In this document: in pieces, positions 41,663 to 50,563 of the stretch
Position numbering within the stretch: position 1 is the stretch's first letter
Layout: the number at the start of each line of letters is the position of its first letter
From: Salinispora fenicalii
GTDB taxonomy: Bacteria; Actinomycetota; Actinomycetes; Mycobacteriales; Micromonosporaceae
Direction: 5' to 3'
Assembly: GCF_000514815.1 (NCBI RefSeq)
Contig: NZ_KI911472.1
Location: forward strand, 90,835 to 154,834
Length of the DNA: 64,000 nucleotides
The notes under the pieces: generated by a model
Database searches by the model: none
What the model was told of the DNA's origin: nothing
Seen by the model: only the letters and a program-made list of their open reading frames with translations
Program-made: the position numbers and the translations under genes

Positions 41663-42907
41663 TCAGTCCTGCGACAGCAGCTCGTTGACCGGCCCGCGGG
41701 GTGGGAAGGCCAGGGCCAGGGTCAGGTCAAGCACGGTGGCGGGGTCGGTGAGCCGGTCCCCGTACAGCTCGCGCAGCTGGCCCATCCGATAGCGCACGGT
41801 CTGCGGATGTACGAAGAGGTCGCCGGCGACGTCGTCGCGTCGGCCGTGGTGCAGCAGCCAGGAGCGCAGCGTCTCGGTCAATCGATCGGCCGTGGTGGGT
41901 GGCAGCGCCGCCAGCGGCGCCAGCACCCGTGCGCGCAGGTCCGCCAGACCTTCCGGGTCGTGGCTGAGTAGTAGCTCGGCCAGGTGCGCCTCGGTGTCCA
42001 GGGGTGTCCCGGCATCGTCCGGACGCAGCCCCAGGGCGAGCGCCCGCATGCTCCGCTGCCAGGAGTAGGCGACCTGGGTCCACGGCCGGGCTGGGCCGAG
42101 CACCGCCCGCCGGCCGCGCAGCAGCCGGGCAAGCTGCCGCCGCCGGTCGCCGTGGGCATCCGGGACGAGGAGTCCGGCGGTCTCGTCGCCGGGCCCGCCA
42201 CCGGGCAAGTCGTCGGCGCTCTCCAGCGTCTGGGTGGGCAGCAGCTTGAGTACCGGGCGCAGGTTGGACCGGGGTAGCAGCACGGCGGTGAGGGTCTGCG
42301 GCGGTGGCCAGTCGGCCCGTTCCGCACTGCGCAGCAGGATGTCCTCGGCAGCTCCGGTGACCAGCTGCTGGGTGAGCCGTTCCAGGTTTCGGCGGCGGAT
42401 GAGGCCGGTACTGGCCAATTCGTCGGCGTGCCCGGCGACGCTGGCGGCGGAGAGCTCGTCGATGTAGGCGAACATCAGCTCGGCGAACTCGGCCACCGTG
42501 GCGGCCGGCAGCTGTCCGCGGACGGCGATGGCGGACATCTCCCGCCAGGAAACCCGGGCACCCACCCGGTACGCGGCGAGTAGCGCGTCCACGCTGCGGC
42601 CGGAGCGGGCCTCTCCGCTGCCGAGCGCGTACGCGGCCTCGACGGCGGGGACGAGTGGGGTGCTGGGGTCGGCCCCGTGGGAGCGTTCAACGAGTTGAAG
42701 GAAGGTGCCGAGGGCGATCCGTACAGCATTTTCGATCTTGTCCCGCATCTGCCCGGTCAGGGTGCCGGAGTAGCTGGGTACCTCGGCGGTGATTGCGGTG
42801 ACGGTGTGCTCGGCGAGCAGGGCAAGCCGGTTGCGGAGCTCCGCGGCAACCCGATCATCGAGGTCTAGCCGGGCCGCACGCCGGGTTGCCTCGGACCGTT
42901 CGGCCAC
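41663..42907 (-). CDS. PucR/CdaR-type helix-turn-helix regulator
   Basis: This 414-residue protein has an N-terminal helical RsbRD-like sensory part (RNRLALLAEHTVTAITAEVP, VDALLAAYRVGARVSWREMS), a degenerate GGDEF-like middle, and the C-terminal PucR-type HTH: TLRSWLLHHGRRDDVAGDLF, VHPQTVRYRMGQLRELYGDR. It starts at GTG 42907. It is divergent from the reductase-desaturase operon (87 bp between starts), so it probably regulates unsaturated fatty-acid synthesis; the signal is unknown. Confidence 0.87.
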   Translation of the reverse strand: MAERSEATRRAARLDLDDRVAAELRNRLALLAEHTVTAITAEVPSYSGTLTGQMRDKIENAVRIALGTFLQLVERSHGADPSTPLVPAVEAAYALGSGEARSGRSVDALLAAYRVGARVSWREMSAIAVRGQLPAATVAEFAELMFAYIDELSAASVAGHADELASTGLIRRRNLERLTQQLVTGAAEDILLRSAERADWPPPQTLTAVLLPRSNLRPVLKLLPTQTLESADDLPGGGPGDETAGLLVPDAHGDRRRQLARLLRGRRAVLGPARPWTQVAYSWQRSMRALALGLRPDDAGTPLDTEAHLAELLLSHDPEGLADLRARVLAPLAALPPTTADRLTETLRSWLLHHGRRDDVAGDLFVHPQTVRYRMGQLRELYGDRLTDPATVLDLTLALAFPPRGPVNELLSQD

Positions 42908-42993
42908 AATCTTGTTCCTTTCATATAAATCCGCGCATTGGGTTCACCTTCCCAGGTCAAGATTTTATGCCAGTGTGCCGCGACGATCGGGGT

Positions 42994-44085
42994 ATGACCA
43001 CCACCGCCCAGCCCCCGTCCGCGCCGGCGTCCCTGCGTCGCGGGCTGCTGCGGCTCGCCGCGGCGGTCACCACCCCGCTGCTACCCGACGACTACCTTGA
43101 CCTGGTCGCCCCGCTGCGTTCCGGCGCCGACCTACGGGGCCGGATCGTCGAGGTACGCCCGGAGACCCCGGACGCCGCTACCATCGTGATCCAGCCGGGG
43201 CGGGACTGGCAGGGGCACCGCCCAGGGCAGTACGTCCGGCTCGGTGTGGATGTCGACGGCGTGCGGCAGTGGCGGTCCTACTCGGTGACCTCGGCTCCGG
43301 CGGGCCGCCACGGCCCGATCACGATCACCGTCAAGGCGATCCCGGACGGCCTGGTCAGCAACCATCTGGTGCGGCACGCTCAGCCCGGCACGATTGTGCA
43401 GCTTGACCAGGCGCAGGGCGACTTCGTGCTACCGGCCACCCCGCCGGCGCGGGTGCTGCTGGTGACCGCGGGCAGCGGAATCACTCCCGTCATGGGGATG
43501 CTGCGCAGTGGGGCCCTCGCCGGGGTGGACGTCACGCTGGTGCACTCGGCGCCCACCGCAGCGGACGTGATCTTCGGTGCGGCGCTGCGGGACCTGGCCG
43601 CCGCCGGCGCGCTCCGGCTGGTGGAGCGGCATACCAAGGATGACGGCCAGCTCAGCCTCGTCGACCTGGCCGCGCTGGTGCCGGACCATCTCGAGCGGGA
43701 GACGTGGGCGTGCGGCCCGGCCGGGCTCCTCGACGTCCTGACCGCGCACTGGGACGCTGCCGGCCACCGGGAGCGACTGCACACCGAGCAGTTCCGCCCG
43801 ACCATCATCTCACCGGGCGAGGGCGGCACCGTCACCTTTGGCCGCAGCGGGGTGACCGTCGCCGCCGACGGCAGCACCCCGCTGCTGGAGGCGGGGGAGG
43901 GGGCCGGTGTGCTGATGCCATCCGGTTGCCGTATGGGCATCTGCTACGGCTGCGTCCTGCCGCTACGCCAGGGTGCCGTCCGTGATCTGCGCAACGGGTC
44001 GCTCACCACGGCGGTTCCCGGTGACGGTGTCCTCGTCCAGACCTGCGTGTCGGCCGCCGCCGGCCCCTGCGACCTCGACCACTGA
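42994..44085 (+). CDS. Ferredoxin reductase-type flavoprotein, electron donor to acyl-CoA desaturase (Rv3230c-like)
   Basis: This 363-residue protein combines three modules: an FAD-binding barrel (RPGQYVRLGVDVDG, WRSYSVTSAP with the RxYS flavin motif), an NAD(P)H domain (LLVTAGSGITPVMGMLRSG, WACGPAGLLDVL) and a C-terminal plant-type [2Fe-2S] ferredoxin with CRMGICYGC and a final VQTCVSAA cysteine. The order matches M. tuberculosis Rv3230c, which supplies electrons to the DesA3 desaturase. The desaturase gene follows 15 bp later. ATG 42994 is preferred; the upstream open frame crosses the promoter. Confidence 0.9.
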   Translation: MTTTAQPPSAPASLRRGLLRLAAAVTTPLLPDDYLDLVAPLRSGADLRGRIVEVRPETPDAATIVIQPGRDWQGHRPGQYVRLGVDVDGVRQWRSYSVTSAPAGRHGPITITVKAIPDGLVSNHLVRHAQPGTIVQLDQAQGDFVLPATPPARVLLVTAGSGITPVMGMLRSGALAGVDVTLVHSAPTAADVIFGAALRDLAAAGALRLVERHTKDDGQLSLVDLAALVPDHLERETWACGPAGLLDVLTAHWDAAGHRERLHTEQFRPTIISPGEGGTVTFGRSGVTVAADGSTPLLEAGEGAGVLMPSGCRMGICYGCVLPLRQGAVRDLRNGSLTTAVPGDGVLVQTCVSAAAGPCDLDH

Positions 44086-44100
44086 TTCCGGAGTACCGAC

Positions 44101-45243
44101 GTGACCGTTCTGCAACGCAAGCCCGTCAACCCGATCGCTCACCTCACCGCTGAAGACATTGAGGTGATCGGAAAGGAACTGGACGCGATCCGGGATCGGG
44201 TGATGGCCGACCTGGGGGAACGGGACGCCCGCTACATTCGTCGCCTCATCCGGACGCAGCGGAGCTTGGAACTGGGAAGTCGGGCGGTGCTGCTCTTCTC
44301 GCTCTTCCCACCGGCGTGGATTGTGGGGACGGCCGGCCTGTCGATCGCCAAGATCCTGGAGAACATGGAGATCGGGCACAACATCCTGCACGGTCAGTGG
44401 GACTGGATGCGGGACCCGAAGATCCATTCCACCACCTGGGAGTGGGACCACGTCTCTCCGGCCGAGCAGTGGAAGCACTCACACAACGAGCTGCACCACC
44501 GCTACACCAACGTGATCGGCAAGGACAACGACCTCGGGTACGGCATCATGCGGGTCGATGAGGACCAGCGGTGGCACCCGCTCCACCTGGGACAGCCGTT
44601 GTGGAACCTGATCAACGCCTGCTTCTTCGAGTACGGCATCGCCGCGTACGACCTGGAACTGGGGCGCAACCTGAAGAAGGGCCGGCACCGGGATCCGGCG
44701 TTCCGTGCCCGGGCCCGCGCGGTCGGCCGTAAGATCCGTCGCCAGGTCCTGAAGGACTACGTGCTGCACCCGCTGCTGTCCGGGCCGTCGTTTTTGAGCA
44801 CGCTCGCCGCGACCTTCACCGCGAACCTGGTCCGTAACCTGTGGAGCCACTCCGTGATCATGTGCGGGCACTTCCCGGAGGGCGTGGAGACCTTCGAGAA
44901 GACCTCAATCGAGGGGGAGACCCGCGGCGAGTGGTACCTGCGGCAGATGCTCGGCTCGGCGAACATCAGCGGTAGTCGGTTGCTGCACATCATGTCTGGC
45001 AATCTCTCTCACCAGATCGAGCACCACCTCTTCCCGGACCTGCCGAGCAACCGCTACCGGGAGGTCGTTCCGGAGGTTCGGGCGCTGTTCGACCGGTACG
45101 GCCTGAAGTACACCACCGGATCGTTGCCCCGGCAGGTCTTCTCCGCTTGGAAGAAGGTGATCCGGTTCTCGCTGCCCAACCGCCGGCCGCGCGACCGGGC
45201 CAACAACCGTTCGGCACCGGCGCTGCGCACGTCTGGTGCCTGA
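44101..45243 (+). CDS. Membrane acyl-CoA (stearoyl-type) desaturase, DesA3-like
   Basis: This 380-residue integral membrane di-iron enzyme has three histidine boxes: GHNILHG (first), HSHNELHHRY (second) and HQIEHHLFP (third), plus membrane stretches FSLFPPAWIVGTAGLS and SFLSTLAATFTANLVRNLW. It introduces a cis double bond, most likely at position 9, into long acyl-CoA, using electrons from the reductase encoded just upstream. It starts at GTG 44101 and is followed by a perfect 13-bp hairpin. The PucR-type regulator upstream is the probable controller. Confidence 0.92.
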   Translation: MTVLQRKPVNPIAHLTAEDIEVIGKELDAIRDRVMADLGERDARYIRRLIRTQRSLELGSRAVLLFSLFPPAWIVGTAGLSIAKILENMEIGHNILHGQWDWMRDPKIHSTTWEWDHVSPAEQWKHSHNELHHRYTNVIGKDNDLGYGIMRVDEDQRWHPLHLGQPLWNLINACFFEYGIAAYDLELGRNLKKGRHRDPAFRARARAVGRKIRRQVLKDYVLHPLLSGPSFLSTLAATFTANLVRNLWSHSVIMCGHFPEGVETFEKTSIEGETRGEWYLRQMLGSANISGSRLLHIMSGNLSHQIEHHLFPDLPSNRYREVVPEVRALFDRYGLKYTTGSLPRQVFSAWKKVIRFSLPNRRPRDRANNRSAPALRTSGA

Positions 45244-45256
45244 GTTGGGGTAGGTG

Positions 45257-45290
45257 GTCAGCCCGGGCCGGCTCAGCGGCCCGGGCTGAC
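45257..45290 (+). terminator. Perfect 13-bp hairpin terminator after the desaturase gene
   Basis: GTCAGCCCGGGCC (45257-45269) pairs perfectly with 45278-45290 around an 8-nt loop, 14 bp after the stop codon. Confidence 0.88.
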
Positions 45291-45382
45291 CCGTTCCCAG
45301 CGTGCCCAGGTCTCCCTCCGGCTGCGATCACGGGGCCCGATGAGCTCCTGTGACCTGGGCGTAGCGCGGCCCCGCCCTCCGA

Positions 45383-47071
45383 TCAGGCGGCGAGTAGCCG
45401 GTCGCGGACCTCCCGGCGCAGCACCTTGCCGATCTGGGAGCGGGGCAGGTCTTCAACCACCACCACCCGGCGCGGCACCTTGTACGCGGTCAGCTGCTCC
45501 CGGCACTTGACCCGGATGCCGGCCTCGTCGGTGGTGCAGTCGGGGTGCAGGATGACCGCGGCGACGACTTCCTCGCCGCCAGTGGTGCCGGGTAGACCAA
45601 CCACTGCGGCGTCGCGGACCCCGGGGACCTGCCGCAGCGCCTCCTCCACCTCGGAGGGGTAGACATTGAACCCACCAGTAATGATCAATTCTTTGATCCG
45701 GTCAACGACCCGTACGAAGCCGTCCGAGTTCATCTCCACGATGTCCCCGGTTCGGAGCCAACCGCCGGGCAGCAGCACTGCCGCTGTCTCCTCCGGCCGG
45801 CACCAGTAGCCGGCGAAGACCTGTGGCCCGCTGATCAGCAGTTCGCCTGCCTCGCCGAGCGCGCGGTCCTGGGTCGGGTCCTCCGGGTCAACGATGCGGA
45901 TGTTGGTGGCGGGGAACGGAATGCCTACCGTGCCGGGTTGCCGGGCGGTGGACACCGGGTTCCCCAACGCCACCGGGGAGGTCTCGGTCATCCCGTACCC
46001 CTCGACCAGCAGCCCGCCGGTCACCGACTCCCACAGCTCCACGATGGCCGGGGGCAGCGACATCGCCCCGGAGATGGCGTACCGAATGGAGGTCAGGTCG
46101 ACTCCACGTTCCCGGGCGGCGATGGCGAGCTTCTCATAGATCGGCGGCACGGCGGGCAGGAACGTCGGCGGGCGGCGACGTATCGCCTGGAGGGTCTCGT
46201 TCACATCGAAGCGGGGCAGCAGCACCAGGGTCGCGCCGATGTGCACCGAGAAGGTCAGGCAGAGCGTCAGTCCGTACGCGTGGAACAGAGGTAGCACGCC
46301 GTACACGGTCTCGGCGCCGTCGCGGAGGCCCGGCACCCACGCGCGGCCCTGCGCGGCATTGACGCGCAGGTTGTGGTGGGTGAGGATCGCTCCCTTCGGG
46401 GTGCCGGTGGTGCCGCCGGTGTACTGCAACAGTGCGGTGTCGCCCGGCGCTGGCGCGGGGTGGTCGGCGGCTAGCGGCCCGCTGTCGGCCAGCAGGCGTT
46501 CCCAGGCCAGGGTGCCCGGTGCAGGAGCAGTGATCGCGGCGCGGGCCGTGCGGGCTCGGGGTAGCGGCAGCCGCAGCGCCCAGCGCTTGAGCCAGGGTAG
46601 GGCCGCACTAAGATCGACTGAGATTACTGTTTCGACCTTGGTGGTGCTGGCGGTGCGTTGCACCAGCGGGGCGACCTTGTTCCAGACCACGGCGACCCGG
46701 GCGCCGTGGTCGGCGAGCTGGTGGGCGAGTTCCTGCTCGGTGTATAGCGGGTTGTGCTCGACTACGACGGCACCGAGTCTGAGCACCGCGTAGAAGGCCA
46801 CCACGTGTTGCGGGCAGTTCGGCAGGACCAGTGCGACCCGATCGCCCTGGCCGACGCCGAGGCGGCGTAGCGCCTCGGCCGCCCGGTCGACCTGTGCCGC
46901 CAGCTCACGGTAGCTGGTGGTGGCACCGAAGAAGTCCAGTGCGGTCCGGTCGCCGAACCGGTGAACGGCCTCCCGCAGCAGGTCGACCAGGGACTCATCG
47001 GTCGGGGTGATGGTCGTCGGCACCCCCGGTGCATAGCTATGCAGCCACGGTCGCTCGGCGCTCAGGTTCAT
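45383..47071 (-). CDS. Long-chain fatty-acid-CoA ligase
   Basis: This 562-residue ANL-superfamily enzyme activates fatty acids as acyl-AMP and then acyl-CoA. Motifs: LLQYTGGTTGTPKGAILTHH (AMP/ATP loop), VEGYGMTETSPVA (adenine site), GWLRTGDIVEMNSDGFVRVV with the hinge Asp, DRIKELIITGGFNVYP and the catalytic Lys near QIGKVLRREVRD. ATG 47071 has GGGGAGG at best spacing; ATG 47080 and GTG 47089 are alternatives. A perfect 13-bp palindrome lies 25 bp upstream, pointing to repression, probably by an unlinked fatty-acid-responsive TetR-type factor. Confidence 0.92.
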   Translation of the reverse strand: MNLSAERPWLHSYAPGVPTTITPTDESLVDLLREAVHRFGDRTALDFFGATTSYRELAAQVDRAAEALRRLGVGQGDRVALVLPNCPQHVVAFYAVLRLGAVVVEHNPLYTEQELAHQLADHGARVAVVWNKVAPLVQRTASTTKVETVISVDLSAALPWLKRWALRLPLPRARTARAAITAPAPGTLAWERLLADSGPLAADHPAPAPGDTALLQYTGGTTGTPKGAILTHHNLRVNAAQGRAWVPGLRDGAETVYGVLPLFHAYGLTLCLTFSVHIGATLVLLPRFDVNETLQAIRRRPPTFLPAVPPIYEKLAIAARERGVDLTSIRYAISGAMSLPPAIVELWESVTGGLLVEGYGMTETSPVALGNPVSTARQPGTVGIPFPATNIRIVDPEDPTQDRALGEAGELLISGPQVFAGYWCRPEETAAVLLPGGWLRTGDIVEMNSDGFVRVVDRIKELIITGGFNVYPSEVEEALRQVPGVRDAAVVGLPGTTGGEEVVAAVILHPDCTTDEAGIRVKCREQLTAYKVPRRVVVVEDLPRSQIGKVLRREVRDRLLAA

Positions 47072-47095
47072 GGCGTCCATCCTCCCCACGTTCGT

Positions 47096-47124
47096 CTACG
47101 GGACCGTAACCTACGGTCCCGTAG
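47096..47124 (-). promoter_or_regulatory. Perfect 13-bp palindromic operator upstream of the fatty-acid-CoA ligase
   Basis: CTACGGGACCGTA (47096-47108) is the exact reverse complement of 47112-47124, spaced by ACC. Its spacing and position just before the start fit a TetR- or MarR-type repressor site. The cognate regulator is not encoded nearby. Confidence 0.75.
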
Positions 47125-47174
47125 CGACCCGGCGAGGTACCTGCACCGCACCGCCGATCGGGGGTGCGGCGTGG

Positions 47175-47351
47175 TCAGTGCCGCCGTTGCCCTTGCCGGG
47201 TCATCTGGCGCACCTTGGCCACCGCCATGATGACCACCACCACCAGCGCGATCGCACCGATGACCATCAGCCATTGGGCTGCCTCCCAGAGCAGTCCCAG
47301 CAGGATGAGTGCGGCAGCGACGATGCCGATGACCCACAGTACTACCCGCAT
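47175..47351 (-). CDS. Small two-helix membrane protein (58 residues)
   Basis: ATG 47351 is preceded by GGAGG at good spacing. The product MRVVLWVIGIVAAALILLGL continues with WEAAQWLMVIGAIALVVVVI and a basic tail (KVRQMTRQGQRRH), so two membrane helices joined by a short turn. Composition, ribosome-binding site and topology argue that it is real. It sits between the CoA-ligase gene and the TauE gene on the same strand and may be the last member of the sulfur operon. The function is unknown. Confidence 0.7.
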   Translation of the reverse strand: MRVVLWVIGIVAAALILLGLLWEAAQWLMVIGAIALVVVVIMAVAKVRQMTRQGQRRH

Positions 47352-47452
47352 GTCGACCTCCGTCCCGCCCCCGTCGTCTGGGGGTGCCCCGTCGCCTTCC
47401 CGGCCTGGCCGACAACATGCCGGGCGGGAAGCAGCGAGTTCCTGCCCCGTGG

Positions 47453-48352
47453 TCAGCCATCCGCCTGGTGATTCGGCGAAGCGCGGCGTACCGGCTCTGT
47501 TGTCCCGGCGGGTCCGCGGCGGCGCCCGGCGACCAGCAGCGCTCCCGCCGCGAGGGCGCCGGCGAGGGCGGCTACCAAGATCTTGACCCGGCCGTCGCCG
47601 GGCACCTGCTGGACCAGCATGAACACGCCCGCGACCACCACGAATCCGCCGAACGTCCGGCGGAGCACGACTTCTGGTACGCGGCCGGCCAGCCGGGCGC
47701 CAGCGAGGCTGCCGGCGACCGCGGCGGTGGTGACCGCGGCGGCTAGGCCCCAGTCGATGCTGACGCTGGACAGGAATCCGGCCAGACCCGCGAACGACTT
47801 CATCGCTATGACGACCAGTGAGGTGCCAGCGGCGACCGACATCGGCAGACCACCGAGTAGTGCGAGTGCGGGTACCACCAGGAAGCCGCCTCCCGCGCCG
47901 ACGATGCCGGTGACCAGGCCGACCACGACGCCGTACAGCAGGACCCGCCGCACCGGGAGCTCTCGTGGCACCGTCGGGCCACTGGCACCACGGCGACCAC
48001 GGATCATCGCGGTCGCGGTGGCGAGCATCATCACCGCGAAGCCGGTGAGCAAGACCGCCTCCGGGACGAACGCGGCCAGCCGGCCGCCGACGTAGGCCCC
48101 TACCATGCCGGCGGCGCCGAAGAGCAGGCCGGTACGCCAGCGGATCCGTCCGGCGCGGGCGTGCGGTAGCACACCGATCACGCTGGTCACGCCGACCACC
48201 AGCAGCGAGGTGGCGATCGCCTCCTTCGCCGGCAGGCTGGCGACGTAGACCAACAGGGGTACGGCGAAGATTGAGCCGCCCCCGCCGAGTAGGCCGAGGC
48301 TGAGCCCGATCAGGACGGCCAGCCCGACGGTCAGGGTGAGGCTGACAGTCAC
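47453..48352 (-). CDS. TauE/SafE-family anion exporter
   Basis: This 299-residue protein has about eight membrane helices. Both family halves show the glycine-rich re-entrant motif: GLSLGLLGGGGSIFAVPLLV and GLVTGIVGAGGGFLVVPALA. Members move sulfite, sulfoacetate or other sulfur anions. GTG 48352 overlaps the TGA of the rhodanese gene (GTGA), so it is co-translated with that enzyme. In the S. aureus cst locus a TauE protein is also part of the persulfide-responsive set, which matches the neighbours here. Confidence 0.9.
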   Translation of the reverse strand: MTVSLTLTVGLAVLIGLSLGLLGGGGSIFAVPLLVYVASLPAKEAIATSLLVVGVTSVIGVLPHARAGRIRWRTGLLFGAAGMVGAYVGGRLAAFVPEAVLLTGFAVMMLATATAMIRGRRGASGPTVPRELPVRRVLLYGVVVGLVTGIVGAGGGFLVVPALALLGGLPMSVAAGTSLVVIAMKSFAGLAGFLSSVSIDWGLAAAVTTAAVAGSLAGARLAGRVPEVVLRRTFGGFVVVAGVFMLVQQVPGDGRVKILVAALAGALAAGALLVAGRRRGPAGTTEPVRRASPNHQADG

Positions 48353-48945
48353 GATCGCCGGCCAGCCGACGAGGCGGCGCTCAGGTGCCCGACGATGGTG
48401 TCCAGGTCACAACTGGCGTTTCGGTTGTACGGAAGCTTGCTGAGCAGCATGCCCAGCGCGCAGGTGTTGGTCAGCGCGGCGGCGGTGAGGCCTGCGCCGA
48501 TGAGTCCGGCTATCCACTCGGCACCGGGTACGAACAGCGAGGCCACGACGCTGGCCAGCACGATGACGCCGGCGACCAGCCGGACCTGCCGCTCCAGATC
48601 CCACCGAGGGGTGCCTTCGGTGACGGGTCCGACGGAGCGCCGCCACGCCACCATGCCGCCGGTCAGGACCTTGACGTTCGGTAGGCCGATCCCGGCGAGC
48701 GTCCGCCTGGCCTGGGTGGCCCGGGTCCCCGAGTGGCAGATCAGCACCACATCCTCGTCGAGGTGGCTGCGGAGCTCCGCGCGATGTTCCTTGAGTTGGT
48801 CGAGGGGCACGTTGTAGGCACCGGGGATGTGTGCGGTATCGAACTCGGCCGGAGTGCGTACGTCGAGCAGGCGCGGGGCGCGGCCCGAGTCGATGAGTTC
48901 CCGCAGCTGGGCGGCGTCGAGGGTGGTGCGGGTGGAGGTGGTCAT
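48349..48945 (-). CDS. Rhodanese with C-terminal DUF2892 membrane domain
   Basis: This 198-residue protein has a rhodanese domain: RLLDVRTPAEFDTAHIPGAY, VLICHSGTRATQARRTL with the active-site Cys, and NVKVLTGGMVAWRRS. After it come two membrane helices of DUF2892 (VRLVAGVIVLASVVASLFVP, IAGLIGAGLTAAALTNTCAL). It probably accepts sulfane sulfur near the membrane and passes it on, in step with the TauE exporter encoded next. ATG 48945 follows GAGGAG. Its distance from the CstB-like gene upstream is 72 bp, compatible with one operon. Confidence 0.9.
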   Translation of the reverse strand: MTTSTRTTLDAAQLRELIDSGRAPRLLDVRTPAEFDTAHIPGAYNVPLDQLKEHRAELRSHLDEDVVLICHSGTRATQARRTLAGIGLPNVKVLTGGMVAWRRSVGPVTEGTPRWDLERQVRLVAGVIVLASVVASLFVPGAEWIAGLIGAGLTAAALTNTCALGMLLSKLPYNRNASCDLDTIVGHLSAASSAGRRS

Positions 48946-49017
48946 GGTCTCCTCGTTCACGGGGTGCTCCGGATGGGGCGAAGGGGCGCTGCTTGTCGTA
49001 GGGCGGCCCGCGCCGGT

Positions 49018-50436
49018 TCAGCCGCGGGTGGCGTCCAGCCCGACCAGGGTGACTCCGGCCCCCGCCGCCGCCGTGAAGTGGTCATCGATGACGACCACAT
49101 CGCGTCCTGCGTTCGCCAGCAGCGAACCGGCGACGGCGGCACGGTAGCCGGAACCACAGTGCACCCAGACCGCGCCAGTGGGCAGGTCGGTGAGCCGCTG
49201 GGGTAGCTCGGGTAGGGGAAGGTGCACGGCTCCGGCGATGTGGCCTGCGGTCCACTCGGTGGTCATTCGCACGTCGAGTACCACGTCGGGGGCGGGTAGC
49301 CCGGTGGGGAGCCGTCCGGCGCGGGCGGCGGCCAGTGCGGCGAAGTCGGCCAGTGGTAGCGCGCGTAGCTGGTCGCGGGCGGCGGCCCACCGCTCGGCCG
49401 CGCCGGTGGCCTGGGCGGCAGGTCGGTCGATGCCGATGCGTGCCAGTTCGCGCTGGGCCTCGGTGATCTGCGCGGAGGTCTCGGCGAGCAGGGTGATGGG
49501 TGTGCCCCAGCTGATCAGCCAGCCGAGCCAGGTGGACATCGCCCCGTCCAGTCCGAGACTGACCGTACCGGCCAGGTGAGAGGTGGCGTACGCCTTGCGG
49601 TGTCGGAGGTCAACCACCCACTGGCCAGCATTGATTCGCCGACGCAGTTCGGCTGCGTCGGCGCGGGCGACGGGGGTGAGGTCCACCGGTGTCGGACCGT
49701 TGGTGTTGGTAACTCCCATGTGTGCGTAGTAGGCGGGGTAGGCGTCCAACCCGGCGAGGGTCTCGGTGATGAAGTCGTCGGCGGCCAGCCGGAGCACCGG
49801 GTTGGCCTCCTTCTCCCGGCCGATGGTGGATTCCGGGGCATCGGTCTGGCTGGCGGAGCAGAAGCTGCCGAACCCGTGTGTTGGCCACACCTCGGCGCCG
49901 TCGGGCAACAGGTCAGCCAGCCGGCGGGCCGAGGCGTGCTGGTGGTGGGCCAGTTCGTGGGCGTGTTGCTGGCCGAGCAGGTCGGTGCGGCCGGTGGTGC
50001 CGAAGAGGAGGGAGCCACCGGTGAAGACCCCCGCCGGTTGCCAGGCGCCATCGTTCGCGTAGTCCAGGACGTAGGACAGGTGGTGGAAGGTGTGGCCGGG
50101 GGTGGCGATCACCCGTAGGCGCATCGCGTCAGAGACTGGCAGGGTGTCACCGTCGGCGATCGGCAGTCGTCCGAACTCGACCGGCTCGGCCGCGGCGACC
50201 AGGTAGTGGGCGCCGGTGACCCGGGCCAGTTCGAGTCCGCCCGAGACGTAGTCGTTGTGGATGTGGGTTTCGACCACGTGAGTAATTCGAACCCCCTTCT
50301 CCCCTGCGAGGTACAGGATTCGGTCGATGTCGCGCTGTGGGTCGACGACGACCGCTACCCGGCCGTCGGAGGCCAGGTAGCTGCGGTCGCCCAGCGATGA
50401 GGTCGCGAGGACCGACACGGTGAACTTCACGGTCAT
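49018..50436 (-). CDS. Persulfide dioxygenase-rhodanese fusion, CstB-like
   Basis: This 472-residue protein comprises an N-terminal metallo-beta-lactamase persulfide dioxygenase domain (VVETHIHNDYVSGGLELARV, VIATPGHTFHHLSYVLD, FTGGSLLFGTTGRTDLLG, WPTHGFGSFCS), a middle rhodanese fold whose active-site loop has no Cys (SWGTPITLLAE), and a C-terminal active rhodanese (VWVHCGSGYRAAVAGSLL). This is the architecture of S. aureus CstB, which oxidises low-molecular-weight persulfides to thiosulfate. A CsoR/CstR-type palindrome lies 22 bp before the start, and the cstR-like gene is just upstream. Confidence 0.9.
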   Translation of the reverse strand: MTVKFTVSVLATSSLGDRSYLASDGRVAVVVDPQRDIDRILYLAGEKGVRITHVVETHIHNDYVSGGLELARVTGAHYLVAAAEPVEFGRLPIADGDTLPVSDAMRLRVIATPGHTFHHLSYVLDYANDGAWQPAGVFTGGSLLFGTTGRTDLLGQQHAHELAHHQHASARRLADLLPDGAEVWPTHGFGSFCSASQTDAPESTIGREKEANPVLRLAADDFITETLAGLDAYPAYYAHMGVTNTNGPTPVDLTPVARADAAELRRRINAGQWVVDLRHRKAYATSHLAGTVSLGLDGAMSTWLGWLISWGTPITLLAETSAQITEAQRELARIGIDRPAAQATGAAERWAAARDQLRALPLADFAALAAARAGRLPTGLPAPDVVLDVRMTTEWTAGHIAGAVHLPLPELPQRLTDLPTGAVWVHCGSGYRAAVAGSLLANAGRDVVVIDDHFTAAAGAGVTLVGLDATRG

Positions 50437-50457
50437 GCTCCTTCCAGGAGAAGATTT

Positions 50458-50473
50458 ATACCCCGGGGGGTAT
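50458..50473 (-). promoter_or_regulatory. CsoR/CstR-type operator before the cstB-like gene
   Basis: ATACCCCGGGGGGTAT has ATACCCC/GGGGTAT arms, the form bound by CsoR-family tetramers. It lies 22-37 bp upstream of the CstB-like start codon. A sister site precedes the regulator gene at 50855. Confidence 0.85.
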
Positions 50474-50516
50474 CAAGCGGGCAGGTGGGTGCCTTTCGGC
50501 TGGCGTGCCGGTTACC

Positions 50517-50546
50517 CCCTCCGGTCGCCGGGATGCGGCCGGAGGG
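50517..50546 (-). terminator. Hairpin between the cstR-like and cstB-like genes
   Basis: CCCTCCGG (50517-50524) pairs with CCGGAGGG (50539-50546) across a 14-nt loop, just after the regulator's stop. It suggests that the regulator and the enzyme operon are separate transcripts, each with its own operator. Confidence 0.55.
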
Positions 50547-50563
50547 CTGGTTCTTCGGTTGAC

